Part shown: in pieces, positions 18,012 through 25,726 of the stretch
Layout of the letters: each line of letters begins with the position of its first letter
Position numbering within the stretch: position 1 is the stretch's first letter
Assembly: GCF_900536025.1 (NCBI RefSeq)
Contig: NZ_UNOZ01000013.1
Location: 372,001 to 436,000 of the forward strand
Reading direction: 5' to 3'
Source of the DNA: Pseudomonas reidholzensis
GTDB lineage: Bacteria > Pseudomonadota > Gammaproteobacteria > Pseudomonadales > Pseudomonadaceae
Length of the DNA: 64,000 nt
Notes under the pieces: generated by a model
Database searches by the model: none
What the model saw: the letters and a program-made list of their open reading frames with translations, nothing else
Told to the model about the DNA's origin: nothing
Translations under genes and position numbers: made by a program

Positions 18012-20519
18012 CTAGCCCTCGCGCAACACCGTCAGCGGGCTCGCATTCAACGCGCGCCGGGTACCCCACACGCCGGCCCCGCCAATCAGCAGCGCGCCCA
18101 GCACCGGCAGCAGCAACAGCCACGGGTGTGGGCTCCACTGCAAGTCGAACGCATAGCGATACAGCGCCCAGCTGATCAGCTCGCAGCCCAGCGCGGCCAG
18201 CAGCCCGCTGGCCACCCCGAGCAGGCCGAACTCGATGCGCCGCGCCCGCACCAGCAATGGCCGCCCCGCACCCAGCGCGCGCAGCAACGCGCCTTGCCGG
18301 ATGCGCTCATCCAGGGTTGCCTGAAGGCCGGCAAACAGCACGGCCAGGCCCGCCGCCAGCACGAACAGCAGCACGTACTGCACGGCCAGGGTCACCTGCG
18401 CCAGGATGCTGCGCAACTGCGCGAGCAGGGCGTCGACCTGGAGAATGCTCGCCGCCGGGAACGCCCGCGACAGGGCGACCACCTGCTGGTCGTGCCCCGG
18501 CGCCAGGTAAAAGCTGGTCAGGTAGGTGGTCGGCAGGCCTTGCAGGGTGCCGGGCTGGAAGATCATGTAGAAGTTGGGCTGGAAGCTGTCCCAGTGCACC
18601 GTGCGCAAGCTGCTCACGCGGGCCTGGCGCGGTTGGCCGCCGATGTCGAAGTCGAGCAGGTCGCCGAGCTTGAGGTTGAGGCTGGCGGCCAGTTCCGACT
18701 CCACCGAGACGCCTGGCACATCGTCACTGGGCGGCGTTGCCTGCCACCATCTGCCGGCGACCAGTGCATTGCCCTGGGGCAGATCGGCGGCCCAGGTCAG
18801 GCTGAGGTCGCGCTGCACCGCGCGCTCGCCGGTGGACTCCTTGCTGACCAGTTGCCGCACCGGCTCCTGGTTGATGTGCGTCAGCCGCCCGGGGATCACC
18901 GGGTACAGCGGCGCCGAGGTGGCGTTGGCGTCACGCAGGTGCTGGGCGAAGGCGTCGCGGTCATCCGGCAGGATGTTCAAGGCAAAATGGTTGGGCGCGT
19001 CCTTGGGCAACTGTGCCTGCCAGTTGTCCAGCAGTTCGGCCCGCAGCAGCGCCACCAGGCCCATGGCCAGAAGGATCAGGCCGAACGCCAGCGCCTGGCC
19101 CGCTGCCGCCAGGGGGTGGCGCAGCAGTTGGCCAAGGCCCAGGCGCCAGGTCAGCGGTGCGCCTACCAGCAAGCGGCGCAGGCTGCGCAAGCCGAGCAGG
19201 AGCAGGCCGCCGAGCACCAGCGCGGCGATCAGGCCGCCGCCGAGCAGGGCAAAGGTCAGCAGCAGGTCGAGGCTCAGGCGCCACATGATCAGGCCCAGGG
19301 CGAGCAGGGCGGTACCGTACACCAGCCAGCTGCTCGGCGGCACCGGCAGCAGGTCACGGCGCAGCACCCGCAGCGGTGGCACCCGGCCCAGCGCGGCCAG
19401 CGGTGGCAGGGCAAAGCCGGCCAGCGCGACCAGGCCGGTAGCGATGCCGGCCAGGGCCGGGGTGATCCCGCCCGGCGGAATGGTGCTCGGCATCAGGCCG
19501 TGCAGCAGGCGGAACAGGCCCAGTTGCGCCAGCCAGCCAATGGCCGCACCCGCCACTGCCGCCACCAGCCCGAGGGCGGCCAGCTGCACGCAGTACAGGC
19601 CCAGGGCCTCGCGGCGGGACAGCCCCAGGCAGCGCAGCAAGGCACTGGCGTCCAGGCGGCGGGCGGCATAGCGGCTGGCCGACAGCGCCACGGCGACGCC
19701 TGCGAGCAGCACCGCGACCAGGCTGGCCATGTTCAGGTAGCGCTCGGCCTTGCCCAGCGCACCGCCGATCTGCCGGTTGCCGTCGCGGGTGTCGCGCAGG
19801 CGCTGGTTGGCGGCGAGGTCCTTGTCCACCGCCTGACGATACTGCGCCAGTGCCTCGGGCTCGCCGCGCCAGAGCTCGCGGTAGGTGACGCGGCTGCCGG
19901 GCTGGATCACCCCGGTCGCTTGCAGGTCGTCGAGGTTGATCAGCACGCGCGGGGTCAGGCTGTAGAAGTTGTTGGCGCGGTCCGGTTCGTAGGTCAGCAC
20001 GCGGGTCATGCGCAGGGTCTTCATGCCGACGTCGATGCTGTCGCCGATCGCCAGGCCGAGCGCCACCAGCAGGCGCGGTTCGACCCAGGCTTCTCCGGGC
20101 GCGGGCCCGCCGCCTGGGGTTTCTTCGGCATACGGCGCGGCGGCGCTGCGCAGTTCGCCACGCAACGGGTAGGCAGGGTCGGCGGCCTTGATGCTCGACA
20201 GCTGGATGCCTGCATCGGCGCCGACCACGCTGGTGAACTCCACCACCTGGGCATGGCGCAAGCCCAGCGTGGCCCCCGCCTCGATCTGCTCGGCGCGCGC
20301 CGGCGAATTACCCTGCAGGACCAGGTCGGCGCCGAGGAACTCGCTGGCGCGCAACTGCATGGCGCCGTTCAGGCGGGCGCCAAAATAGCCGATGGCGGTG
20401 CTGGCGGCGACGGCCACCAGCAGGGCGAAGAACAGCACGCGTACTTCACTGGCGCGGGCATCGCGCAGCAGCTGACGCAGCGCCAGGGTGCACAGGCGCA
20501 ACAACGGCATTCGGGTCAT
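18012..20519 (-). CDS. ABC transporter permease, YbbP/FtsX-like
   Basis: An 835-residue inner-membrane protein of the FtsX/MacB superfamily. It has one N-terminal membrane segment (about 27-48), a large periplasmic region, a group of four or more helices around residues 250-490, a second periplasmic region, and three C-terminal helices. This duplicated layout is that of YbbP. Its ATG overlaps the stop of the ATPase gene by one base (TGATG), so the two form one operon. The adjacent tesA matches the ybbAP-tesA arrangement in E. coli. The substrate of this family is not established; lipid or lipoprotein handling is often suggested. Confidence 0.9.
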   Translation of the reverse strand: MTRMPLLRLCTLALRQLLRDARASEVRVLFFALLVAVAASTAIGYFGARLNGAMQLRASEFLGADLVLQGNSPARAEQIEAGATLGLRHAQVVEFTSVVGADAGIQLSSIKAADPAYPLRGELRSAAAPYAEETPGGGPAPGEAWVEPRLLVALGLAIGDSIDVGMKTLRMTRVLTYEPDRANNFYSLTPRVLINLDDLQATGVIQPGSRVTYRELWRGEPEALAQYRQAVDKDLAANQRLRDTRDGNRQIGGALGKAERYLNMASLVAVLLAGVAVALSASRYAARRLDASALLRCLGLSRREALGLYCVQLAALGLVAAVAGAAIGWLAQLGLFRLLHGLMPSTIPPGGITPALAGIATGLVALAGFALPPLAALGRVPPLRVLRRDLLPVPPSSWLVYGTALLALGLIMWRLSLDLLLTFALLGGGLIAALVLGGLLLLGLRSLRRLLVGAPLTWRLGLGQLLRHPLAAAGQALAFGLILLAMGLVALLRAELLDNWQAQLPKDAPNHFALNILPDDRDAFAQHLRDANATSAPLYPVIPGRLTHINQEPVRQLVSKESTGERAVQRDLSLTWAADLPQGNALVAGRWWQATPPSDDVPGVSVESELAASLNLKLGDLLDFDIGGQPRQARVSSLRTVHWDSFQPNFYMIFQPGTLQGLPTTYLTSFYLAPGHDQQVVALSRAFPAASILQVDALLAQLRSILAQVTLAVQYVLLFVLAAGLAVLFAGLQATLDERIRQGALLRALGAGRPLLVRARRIEFGLLGVASGLLAALGCELISWALYRYAFDLQWSPHPWLLLLPVLGALLIGGAGVWGTRRALNASPLTVLREG

Positions 20520-21202
20520 CAGGGCTCCAGGGGCGCCACCAGGCGGCCAGCGTCGAGGCGGATCAGGCGACGGCAGCGCGTGGCCAGGCGCTCGTCATGG
20601 GTCACCAGGACCAGGGTGGTGCCGCGCTCCTGGTTCAGTTCGAACAGCAGGTCGCTGATGCGCTCGCCGGTGTGGCTGTCGAGGTTGCCGGTCGGTTCGT
20701 CGGCAAACAGCACCGCCGGCTGCGCGGCGAAGGCCCGGGCGATCGCCACCCGTTGCTGTTCGCCGCCCGACAGTTGGCGCGGGGTGTGGGTCAGGCGTTT
20801 GCCCAGGCCAACCCGTTCGAGCAGGCTGCGGGCGTGTTCGCGAGCATCCCGGCGACCGTCCAGCTCGAGCGGCAGCATGACGTTTTCCAGGGCGTTGAGG
20901 CTGTCGAGCAACTGGAACGACTGGAACACGAAGCCGACATGTTCAGCGCGCACCTTGGCCCGCTGGTCTTCGTCGAGCGGGCCGAGGTCGTTGCCGGCCA
21001 GGATCACATTGCCCGCGCTGGGGCGGTCGAGGCCGGCGAGCAGGCCGAGCAAGGTCGACTTGCCCGAGCCCGACGCGCCGACGATGGCCAGGCTGTCGCC
21101 CTGCGCGAGGTCGAGCGAAAGCGCGTGCAGGATGGTCAGGTCGCCTTCCGCGCTGGGGACCACTTTGCTAAGGTTCTGCGCAACGAGAATGCTTGGGCCC
21201 AT
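20519..21202 (-). CDS. ABC transporter ATP-binding protein, YbbA-like
   Basis: The 227-residue cytoplasmic ATPase has all ABC motifs: Walker A GASGSGKS, Q-loop FVFQSFQLL, signature LSGGEQQRVAIARAF, Walker B VLFADEPTGNLD and the H-loop THD. It belongs to the LolD/MacB-like class that powers FtsX-type permeases, and it is translationally coupled to the permease that follows. Its start at 21202 lies only 10 bp from the start of the divergent tesA, so each promoter must lie inside the other gene or further out. Confidence 0.95.
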   Translation of the reverse strand: MGPSILVAQNLSKVVPSAEGDLTILHALSLDLAQGDSLAIVGASGSGKSTLLGLLAGLDRPSAGNVILAGNDLGPLDEDQRAKVRAEHVGFVFQSFQLLDSLNALENVMLPLELDGRRDAREHARSLLERVGLGKRLTHTPRQLSGGEQQRVAIARAFAAQPAVLFADEPTGNLDSHTGERISDLLFELNQERGTTLVLVTHDERLATRCRRLIRLDAGRLVAPLEP

Positions 21203-21212
21203 GGAGAATCCA

Positions 21213-21818
21213 ATGCGAGTGTGGTGGTTGAGTGCCGGTCTGGCCCTGTATTGCCTGGCCCAGAGCGCGGCGGCGGGAACACTGCTAGTGGTTGGCGATA
21301 GTATCAGCGCCGGTTTTGGCCTGGATACCCAGGTGGGGTGGGTTTCCCTCCTGCAGCAGCGCCTGAAGGACGAGGGATTCACCGACAAGGTGGTCAATGC
21401 CTCGATCAGTGGCGACACCAGTGCCGGTGGCCAGGCGCGGCTGCCGGCGCTGCTTGCAGCACACAAGCCGAGTGTCGTGGTGCTCGAGCTGGGTGGCAAT
21501 GACGGGCTGCGCGGGCAGCCTCCGGCGCAATTGCAACAAAATCTTGCTTCGATGATAGAACGTTCCCGCGCGGCGGGGGCCAAGGTGGTGCTGCTCGGCA
21601 TGCGCCTGCCGCCCAACTACGGGGTGCGTTACACCACCGCCTTCGCCCAGGCCTATGAACAGCTGGCCGCGCAGCAGAAGGTCGCCCTGGTGCCGTTTTT
21701 CCTCGAAGGTGTGGGCGGCGTGCCGGAGCTGATGCAGGCCGATGGCATTCACCCGGCCGCGGGTGCGCAGCAGCAACTGCTGGAAAATGCCTGGCCGGCG
21801 ATAAAACCCTTGCTGTGA
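21213..21818 (+). CDS. tesA: Multifunctional acyl-CoA thioesterase I / protease I / lysophospholipase L1
   Basis: A periplasmic SGNH hydrolase of 201 residues. After a signal peptide (about 1-21) it shows block I GDSIS with Ser30, the GGND block, and the late DGIHP block that supplies the catalytic Asp and His. The family hydrolyses acyl-thioesters and lysophospholipids. The ATG at 21213 follows GGAG by six bases; an in-frame ATG four codons upstream (21201) would overlap the ABC ATPase start. Divergent pairing with the ybbAP-like genes is the common gammaproteobacterial arrangement. Confidence 0.95.
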   Translation: MRVWWLSAGLALYCLAQSAAAGTLLVVGDSISAGFGLDTQVGWVSLLQQRLKDEGFTDKVVNASISGDTSAGGQARLPALLAAHKPSVVVLELGGNDGLRGQPPAQLQQNLASMIERSRAAGAKVVLLGMRLPPNYGVRYTTAFAQAYEQLAAQQKVALVPFFLEGVGGVPELMQADGIHPAAGAQQQLLENAWPAIKPLL

Positions 21819-21824
21819 CGCTTT

Positions 21825-21864
21825 AAACGGGGGCGGCTTTCGGATAATGTTGCGCCCCCCGTTT
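21825..21864 (+). terminator. Inverted repeat after tesA, possible terminator
   Basis: AAACGGGGGC near 21825 can pair with GCCCCCCGTTT ending near 21864 across an 18-20 base loop. The repeat overlaps an alternative upstream ATG of the next gene. This favours the later start at 21877 for that gene. Confidence 0.45.
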
Positions 21865-21876
21865 CGAGACCCCCCG

Positions 21877-22158
21877 ATGCCGCGTCCTGCCTGGTCCCTG
21901 TATGCCTATCAACTGATCGAGCCCGATGAGCAGCTCGACCTGTTCGCGTGTCAGGAAGTCCGCGTCCACCTGGTAGCCCGCCAACTGGAACTGGGGGCGC
22001 CGGTCGACCGCACCTTGTGCGGTGGGTTGCTGCCGGCGCAGCCACGCTGGTCGCTGGTGCCGCGGGCGATCAACCGCGACCGGCGCCTGTGCACGCTGTG
22101 CCGGGCGATCCTCGATGCGCAGCGCCGCGGCACCCGGCCGATCTGGCCGCAGCTCTAG
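21877..22158 (+). CDS. Conserved hypothetical protein with C-terminal CxxC, 93 aa
   Basis: A 93-residue product with no signal peptide or membrane helix. It begins MPRPAWSLYAYQLIEPDEQL and ends with a basic region containing CTLC, a possible metal or redox pair, plus two other cysteines. Codon use is normal for this genome. Two starts are possible, 21847 and 21877; I prefer the second because the first lies within the inverted repeat after tesA. The ribosome site is weak in either case. I do not recognise a named family. Confidence 0.6.
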   Translation: MPRPAWSLYAYQLIEPDEQLDLFACQEVRVHLVARQLELGAPVDRTLCGGLLPAQPRWSLVPRAINRDRRLCTLCRAILDAQRRGTRPIWPQL

Positions 22159-22316
22159 ATCGGCGCGGCTTGGCGGCGCCGGCGCGCGGCCCAATGGCGC
22201 GGAACTCTGGCTGCCTTTCATCATCTGAAATGCATGCATCGGACCGATGCCTCCCGCTGGTGCCGGGGCGGGTGTACAATCGATCCTCTTGTCCCATCTT
22301 TCGAAGGATTTACCGG

Positions 22317-23294
22317 ATGTTGCCGCGCTTTCCCGCCGTCACCCGTAGCCTGTCCCTGGCCGCCCTGCTGGTAGCAGGCCCCGCCTGCGCGCTGGAACTG
22401 CCGTTGCCACCGCCTGGTGAGGACGTCGTCGGTCAGGTGCAGACCATCAAGGCCAAGTACGAAGACACCTTTGCCGACATCGGTACCGCCAACGACCTGG
22501 GCTACCTGGAGATGATCGCCGCCAACCCGGGTGTCGACCCGTGGCTGCCGGGCGCCGGTACCGAGATCGTCCTGCCGACCCGCTATGTGTTGCCGCCGGG
22601 CCCGCGCGAAGGCATCGTCATCAACCTGGCCGAGTACCGCCTGTACTACTTCCCGAAAGGCCAGAACGTGGTGCATACGTTCCCCCTGGGGATTGGTCGT
22701 GAGGGCTGGGGCTCGCCGATCGCCAACACCAAGATCACTGCCAAGACGCCGAACCCGACCTGGACGCCGCCGGCTTCGATCCGCGCCGAGCATGCCGCCG
22801 ACGGCGACATCCTGCCGGGCGTGGTGCCGGCCGGCCCGGACAACCCGCTGGGGCCGTTCAAGTTCACCCTCGGCGTGCCGGGCTACCTGATCCACGGTTC
22901 GAACAAGAAGTTCGGCATCGGCATGCGCACCAGCCATGGTTGCTTCCGCATGCTCAACAACAATGTGCTGGAACTTTCCAAGATGGTCCCGGTGGGTACG
23001 CCGGTGCGTATCATCAACGAGCCTTACAAGTTCGGCCTGAGTGCGGGCAAGGTCTATCTCGAGGCTCACACGCCGCTCGATGATCAGGGTGATCCGTCGG
23101 TGGTAGACAAGCACACCGCTGTGATCAATGCCTTGCTCAAGCGTGAAGACCTGGCCAACAACCTGCGCATGAACTGGGACATGGTGCGCGATGTGGTTGC
23201 TGCCGAAGATGGCATGCCGGTTGAAATTGCCGTGCCGATCAGTGGTGAGGGGGCTGCGCCAATGGTCAGCAGTATCCCGCCTGAACTGCAGTAA
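22317..23294 (+). CDS. L,D-transpeptidase (ErfK/YbiS/YcfS/YnhG family)
   Basis: L,D-transpeptidases form 3-3 cross-links in peptidoglycan or attach lipoproteins to it in the periplasm. The 325-residue product has a signal peptide (about 1-25), a LysM-like segment (about 40-90, with LGYLEMIAANPGVDPWLPG), then a YkuD catalytic domain with the active-site motif SHGCFRM: His207 and Cys209, preceded by YLIHGSN. An AAGGAT ribosome site precedes the ATG at 22317. The nearby oprI encodes a Lpp-like lipoprotein, a plausible substrate, but that link is inference. A good terminator follows. Confidence 0.93.
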   Translation: MLPRFPAVTRSLSLAALLVAGPACALELPLPPPGEDVVGQVQTIKAKYEDTFADIGTANDLGYLEMIAANPGVDPWLPGAGTEIVLPTRYVLPPGPREGIVINLAEYRLYYFPKGQNVVHTFPLGIGREGWGSPIANTKITAKTPNPTWTPPASIRAEHAADGDILPGVVPAGPDNPLGPFKFTLGVPGYLIHGSNKKFGIGMRTSHGCFRMLNNNVLELSKMVPVGTPVRIINEPYKFGLSAGKVYLEAHTPLDDQGDPSVVDKHTAVINALLKREDLANNLRMNWDMVRDVVAAEDGMPVEIAVPISGEGAAPMVSSIPPELQ

Positions 23295-23312
23295 GTCGGT
23301 TTGCGTGAGTCT

Positions 23313-23347
23313 GAGGCCTGCCATGTGCAGGCCTTTTGCTTTTTGCC
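23313..23347 (+). terminator. Intrinsic terminator of the L,D-transpeptidase gene
   Basis: AGGCCTGC at 23314-23321 pairs with GCAGGCCT at 23327-23334 around CATGT and is followed by TTTGCTTTTTG. Confidence 0.85.
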
Positions 23348-23427
23348 TGACGTTGTGTTGCAGGCAATAAAGAAGGTTCTTCACGGATTATTGGGATAGT
23401 TGCTGGTGGGGGCGCGTTTCGATTGTT

Positions 23428-23730
23428 GGGCTTATCCGTTTTGGGTGGTGCGGCCACTGGCCCCTTCCGCCCTTACGGCGGGTCACTTTTTTTCTTGGAA
23501 AAAAGTAACCAAAAACCGCTTGCTCCTACATACGGCCCTTCGCTTCGCTGCGGGTTCCCTCACTCCGGCCTTGCTCCCGCGAGGACCGGGCTGTACGGGC
23601 CTTCCTGGCCCGCAGCCCTTGCCGGCCTTCCTGGCCGTCACCTCGCTCCGCAAGACCTCCGTTCGGCCTCCTGAAGTCGCAGTAGATCAAGATCACGAGC
23701 CAGATCAAAGGCCAGATCAAGGGCCAGGGC
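23428..23730 (+). repeat. Long structured repeat, copy A
   Basis: First of three copies in this window. It begins near GGGCTTATCCG and runs through a CCGCC/GGCGG hairpin, a second hairpin (ACTTTTTTTC-TTGG-AAAAAAGT), a conserved block ending TCCTGAAGTCGCAGTAGATC, and a tail with spaced AGATCA units. Similarity to copies B and C is close to identity over the middle 200 bp. Short open frames inside it differ between copies and are not treated as genes. The stretch 23295-24282 holds only repeats, a REP pair and terminators. Confidence 0.9.
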
Positions 23731-23809
23731 AACGGCTGGCGAATCGCTGCGCTCTCGCTTGTTTATAAGGGCGGTACAGCGCGGCAGCGCCAGAATGTGC
23801 ATTGACCTT

Positions 23810-23882
23810 CCGGCCATCGCGGGCAAGCCCGCTCCTACAGGTCGGCGCGGTCCTTGTAGGAGCGGGCTTGCCCGCGATGATC
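23810..23882 (+). repeat. REP pair (head-to-head)
   Basis: CCGGCCATCGCGGGCAAGCC followed by CGCTCCTACAG is mirrored by TGTAGGAGCGGGCTTGCCCG followed by CGATGA. The two units are inverted with about 15 bp between them. The pair sits between long-repeat copies A and B. Confidence 0.9.
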
Positions 23883-23945
23883 AGATATCCACCACTAATG
23901 CCACTATCGAAGATAACGCCAGCCCAGGCGCCACCCCAAACTTGG

Positions 23946-24200
23946 CGACCTCAGGAGGCCGAACGGAGGTCTTGCGAAGCGGGGTGACGGCCAGGAAGGC
24001 CGGCAAGGGCTGCGGGCCAGGAAGGCCCGTACAGCCCGGTCCACGCGGGAGCAAGGCCGGAGTGAGGGAACCCGCAGCGCAGCGGAGGGCCGTATGTGGG
24101 AGCCGGCGGTTTTGGTTACTTTTTCCAAGAAAAAAGTGACCCGCCGTAAGGGCGGAAGGGGCCATAAGCGCCACCATATCAAATGGATAAGCCCCCAACG
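23946..24200 (-). repeat. Long structured repeat, copy B (inverted)
   Basis: Reverse-complement copy of the element at 23428. It starts on the minus strand at GGGGGCTTATCC (near 24193) and ends at CCTGAGGTCGCCAAG. It keeps both early hairpins and the conserved middle block but lacks the AGATCA tail. With copy A it forms a roughly 770-bp inverted structure around a REP pair. Confidence 0.9.
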
Positions 24201-24226
24201 CCCAACGCATCTACACTAAACAAACG

Positions 24227-24262
24227 CAAAAAAAAAAGCCGACCCACGAGTGGATCGGCTTC
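24227..24262 (-). terminator. Intrinsic terminator of oprI
   Basis: On the minus strand an 11-of-12 bp stem (24236-24247 with 24250-24261) is followed by a run of ten T residues (24228-24237 on the plus strand reads A10). It lies 20 bp after the oprI stop. Confidence 0.9.
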
Positions 24263-24282
24263 TCAACAATCCGTGAGGATTA

Positions 24283-24534
24283 TTACTTGCGGCTGGCTTT
24301 GTCCAGCATACGCAGAGCGCGCTCATTGGCTTCGTCAGCAGTTTGCTGAGCCTTTTGAGCGGCAGCCAGAGCGTCGTCAGCCTTACGGTAGGCTTCATCG
24401 GCACGGGCTTGGGCGCGAGCTGCTGCGTCTTCGGTAGCAGTCAGGCGAGCTTCGGTTTCTTTGGAGACGCTGCTGCAACCGGTAGCCAGAACTGCGGCCA
24501 GAGCCAGAGCAGAGAATTTCAGAACGTTGTTCAT
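24283..24534 (-). CDS. oprI: Major outer-membrane lipoprotein OprI
   Basis: OprI is the abundant small lipoprotein of pseudomonads that anchors the outer membrane to peptidoglycan. The 83-residue precursor has a lipoprotein signal with the lipobox LATGC and lipidated Cys20, then a continuous alanine-rich heptad coiled coil ([20 protein letters not shown]), ending in ASRK, whose terminal Lys can be joined to peptidoglycan. The ATG at 24534 follows a strong AAGGGG ribosome site; an open frame continues upstream but has no signal. A strong terminator follows the gene. Confidence 0.97.
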   Translation of the reverse strand: MNNVLKFSALALAAVLATGCSSVSKETEARLTATEDAAARAQARADEAYRKADDALAAAQKAQQTADEANERALRMLDKASRK

Positions 24535-24601
24535 CGTGTTCCCCTTCAAGGACTTTCTATTAAAGAGCCATCTCTCGGAAAAGAGAAACTGGCCGGCGTA
24601 C

Positions 24602-24629
24602 ATAGTACCCATTACTTGTAGTAAGTAAA
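24602..24629 (-). promoter_or_regulatory. Candidate oprI promoter
   Basis: On the minus strand TTTACT (24624-24629) and TACTAT (24602-24607), 16 bp apart, resemble sigma-70 -35 and -10 boxes. A start near 24595 would give a leader of about 60 nt. The sequence is AT-rich compared with its surroundings. The rest of 24535-25040 contains no gene that I can support. Confidence 0.45.
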
Positions 24630-24837
24630 CTGACAGAGCGCAAGAACGGCAAAAAAAATGTTCCCGCTGGTGCGCCGTCACGTTGTGTAGCGTTTTTGTG
24701 AAGACGCCCTTCAGGGATCGCAAGCGATTGTACTAGCGGAACTTTTTGTTGAACTAAAGGTGACTTGTACTGTCATTTTGCGTCTTAGCAGAAGAACATC
24801 CGGTTGCTCTTGCGAGTCTGCGCGTGGTGCGGGTCAC

Positions 24838-24863
24838 TGCGTGTGGATACGCGTTTTTTTTTG
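24838..24863 (+). terminator. Orphan terminator-like hairpin with T9 run
   Basis: A short GCGT/ACGC stem with a GTGGAT loop is followed by nine T residues. No coding gene ends here on the plus strand, so it is either chance or the end of a small untranslated transcript within the 506-bp gap between oprI and the GNAT gene. Confidence 0.3.
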
Positions 24864-25040
24864 CCGCTGCAAACCTTGAGCAATCCTGCTCGCGGCGCCT
24901 ACTATTTGAGGGTGCTCGCGGTACAGAACGACCGGGTTTGCGTGCGGTCGAAGGGGGCATGAGGGGGGCGTAGAGTTTCTCCGCCGGATACATCATCGGT
25001 TAAGGTAAAGGTCTGCCGAGAAGACCTGCGAGGAGTAGTG

Positions 25041-25322
25041 ATGAGCGAAGCGCTGACCATCCACCATGACCAGGCCGGTCATCAGTTCGAGACCAACGTG
25101 GACGGTCATCGTGCCTACCTGACGTACATGGACTTGGGCAAGCAGACGCTGGACATCTATCGCACCTTTGTGCCGAACGCGTTGCGGGGGCGGGGTATTG
25201 CTGCGGCGTTGACTGAGCAGGCGCTGCAATATGCAGATGAGATGGGGTATACGGTTATCCCTTCGTGCTCTTATGTCGAGCGGTATATGGAGCGGCAGCA
25301 GCGGCATTCGAGCAAGGCTTGA
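25041..25322 (+). CDS. Small GNAT-type N-acetyltransferase (YjdJ-like)
   Basis: The 93-residue product is a minimal acetyltransferase fold. It has the acetyl-CoA pyrophosphate-binding motif LRGRGIAAALTEQAL and an ending of the form PSCSYVERYMERQ, typical of the short YjdJ/Gtn10 class. AGGAG lies five bases before the ATG at 25041; a GTG one codon upstream is less likely. The substrate is unknown. It stands alone, followed at once by long-repeat copy C. Confidence 0.85.
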   Translation: MSEALTIHHDQAGHQFETNVDGHRAYLTYMDLGKQTLDIYRTFVPNALRGRGIAAALTEQALQYADEMGYTVIPSCSYVERYMERQQRHSSKA

Positions 25323-25324
25323 GT

Positions 25325-25643
25325 TTGGGGGCTTATCCGATTGTAGTGATGCGGCTGATGGCCCCTTCCGCCCTTACGGCGGGTCACTTTTGGCAAACGC
25401 CCCAAAAGTAACCAAAAGGTCTTGGCTCCTGCATCCGACCCTTCGCTTCGCTACGGGTTCCCTCACTCCGGTCTTGCTCCCGCGAGGACCGGGCTGTACG
25501 GGCCTTCCTGGCCCGCAGCCCTTGCCGGCCTTCCTGGCCGTCACCTCGCTTCGCAAGACCTCCGTTCGGCCTCCTGAAGTCGCTGTAGATCAAGATCACA
25601 AGCCAGATCAAGATCAAGATCAAGATCAAGATCCAGGGTGGCA
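25325..25643 (+). repeat. Long structured repeat, copy C, with AGATCA tandem tail
   Basis: Third copy, in the same orientation as A, starting at GGGGGCTTATCCG directly after the GNAT gene. Its second hairpin reads ACTTTTGG...CCCAAAAGT instead of the T/A version of A and B, so pairing is kept while the sequence differs. It ends in a tandem run of AGATCA units (about 25613-25643). The gap 25323-25726 holds only this repeat and a terminator. Confidence 0.9.
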
Positions 25644-25680
25644 GCCTCCAATTGAGAAGTTTTTGGCCCGGGTCCAGGCC

Positions 25681-25716
25681 AAAAAAAACGCCAGGCAATG
25701 CCTGGCGTTTTTTGTT
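25681..25716. terminator. Terminator of the DAHP synthase gene (bidirectional)
   Basis: AAAAAACGCCAGGC (25683-25696) pairs perfectly with GCCTGGCGTTTTTT (25700-25713). The A- and T-runs on both sides make it functional on either strand. It lies 11 bp past the DAHP synthase stop. Confidence 0.9.
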
Positions 25717-25726
25717 TCGGGCTTGA

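Noticed and set aside
18126..21212. Open frame of over 1000 codons running into tesA
   Set aside because: It is the antisense shadow of the ABC permease and ATPase genes in GC-rich DNA; tesA has its own ribosome site and signal peptide.
23400..24139. Several 60-126 residue open frames in the repeat zone
   Set aside because: They lie inside long-repeat copies, differ in frame between copies, and lack ribosome sites.
23428..25643. Long repeats considered as insertion sequences
   Set aside because: No transposase frame, no clear terminal inverted repeats or target duplications; they look like non-coding structured repeats.
25600..25645. Tandem hexamers considered as a CRISPR-like array
   Set aside because: Units are six bases long with no spacers and no cas genes are nearby.
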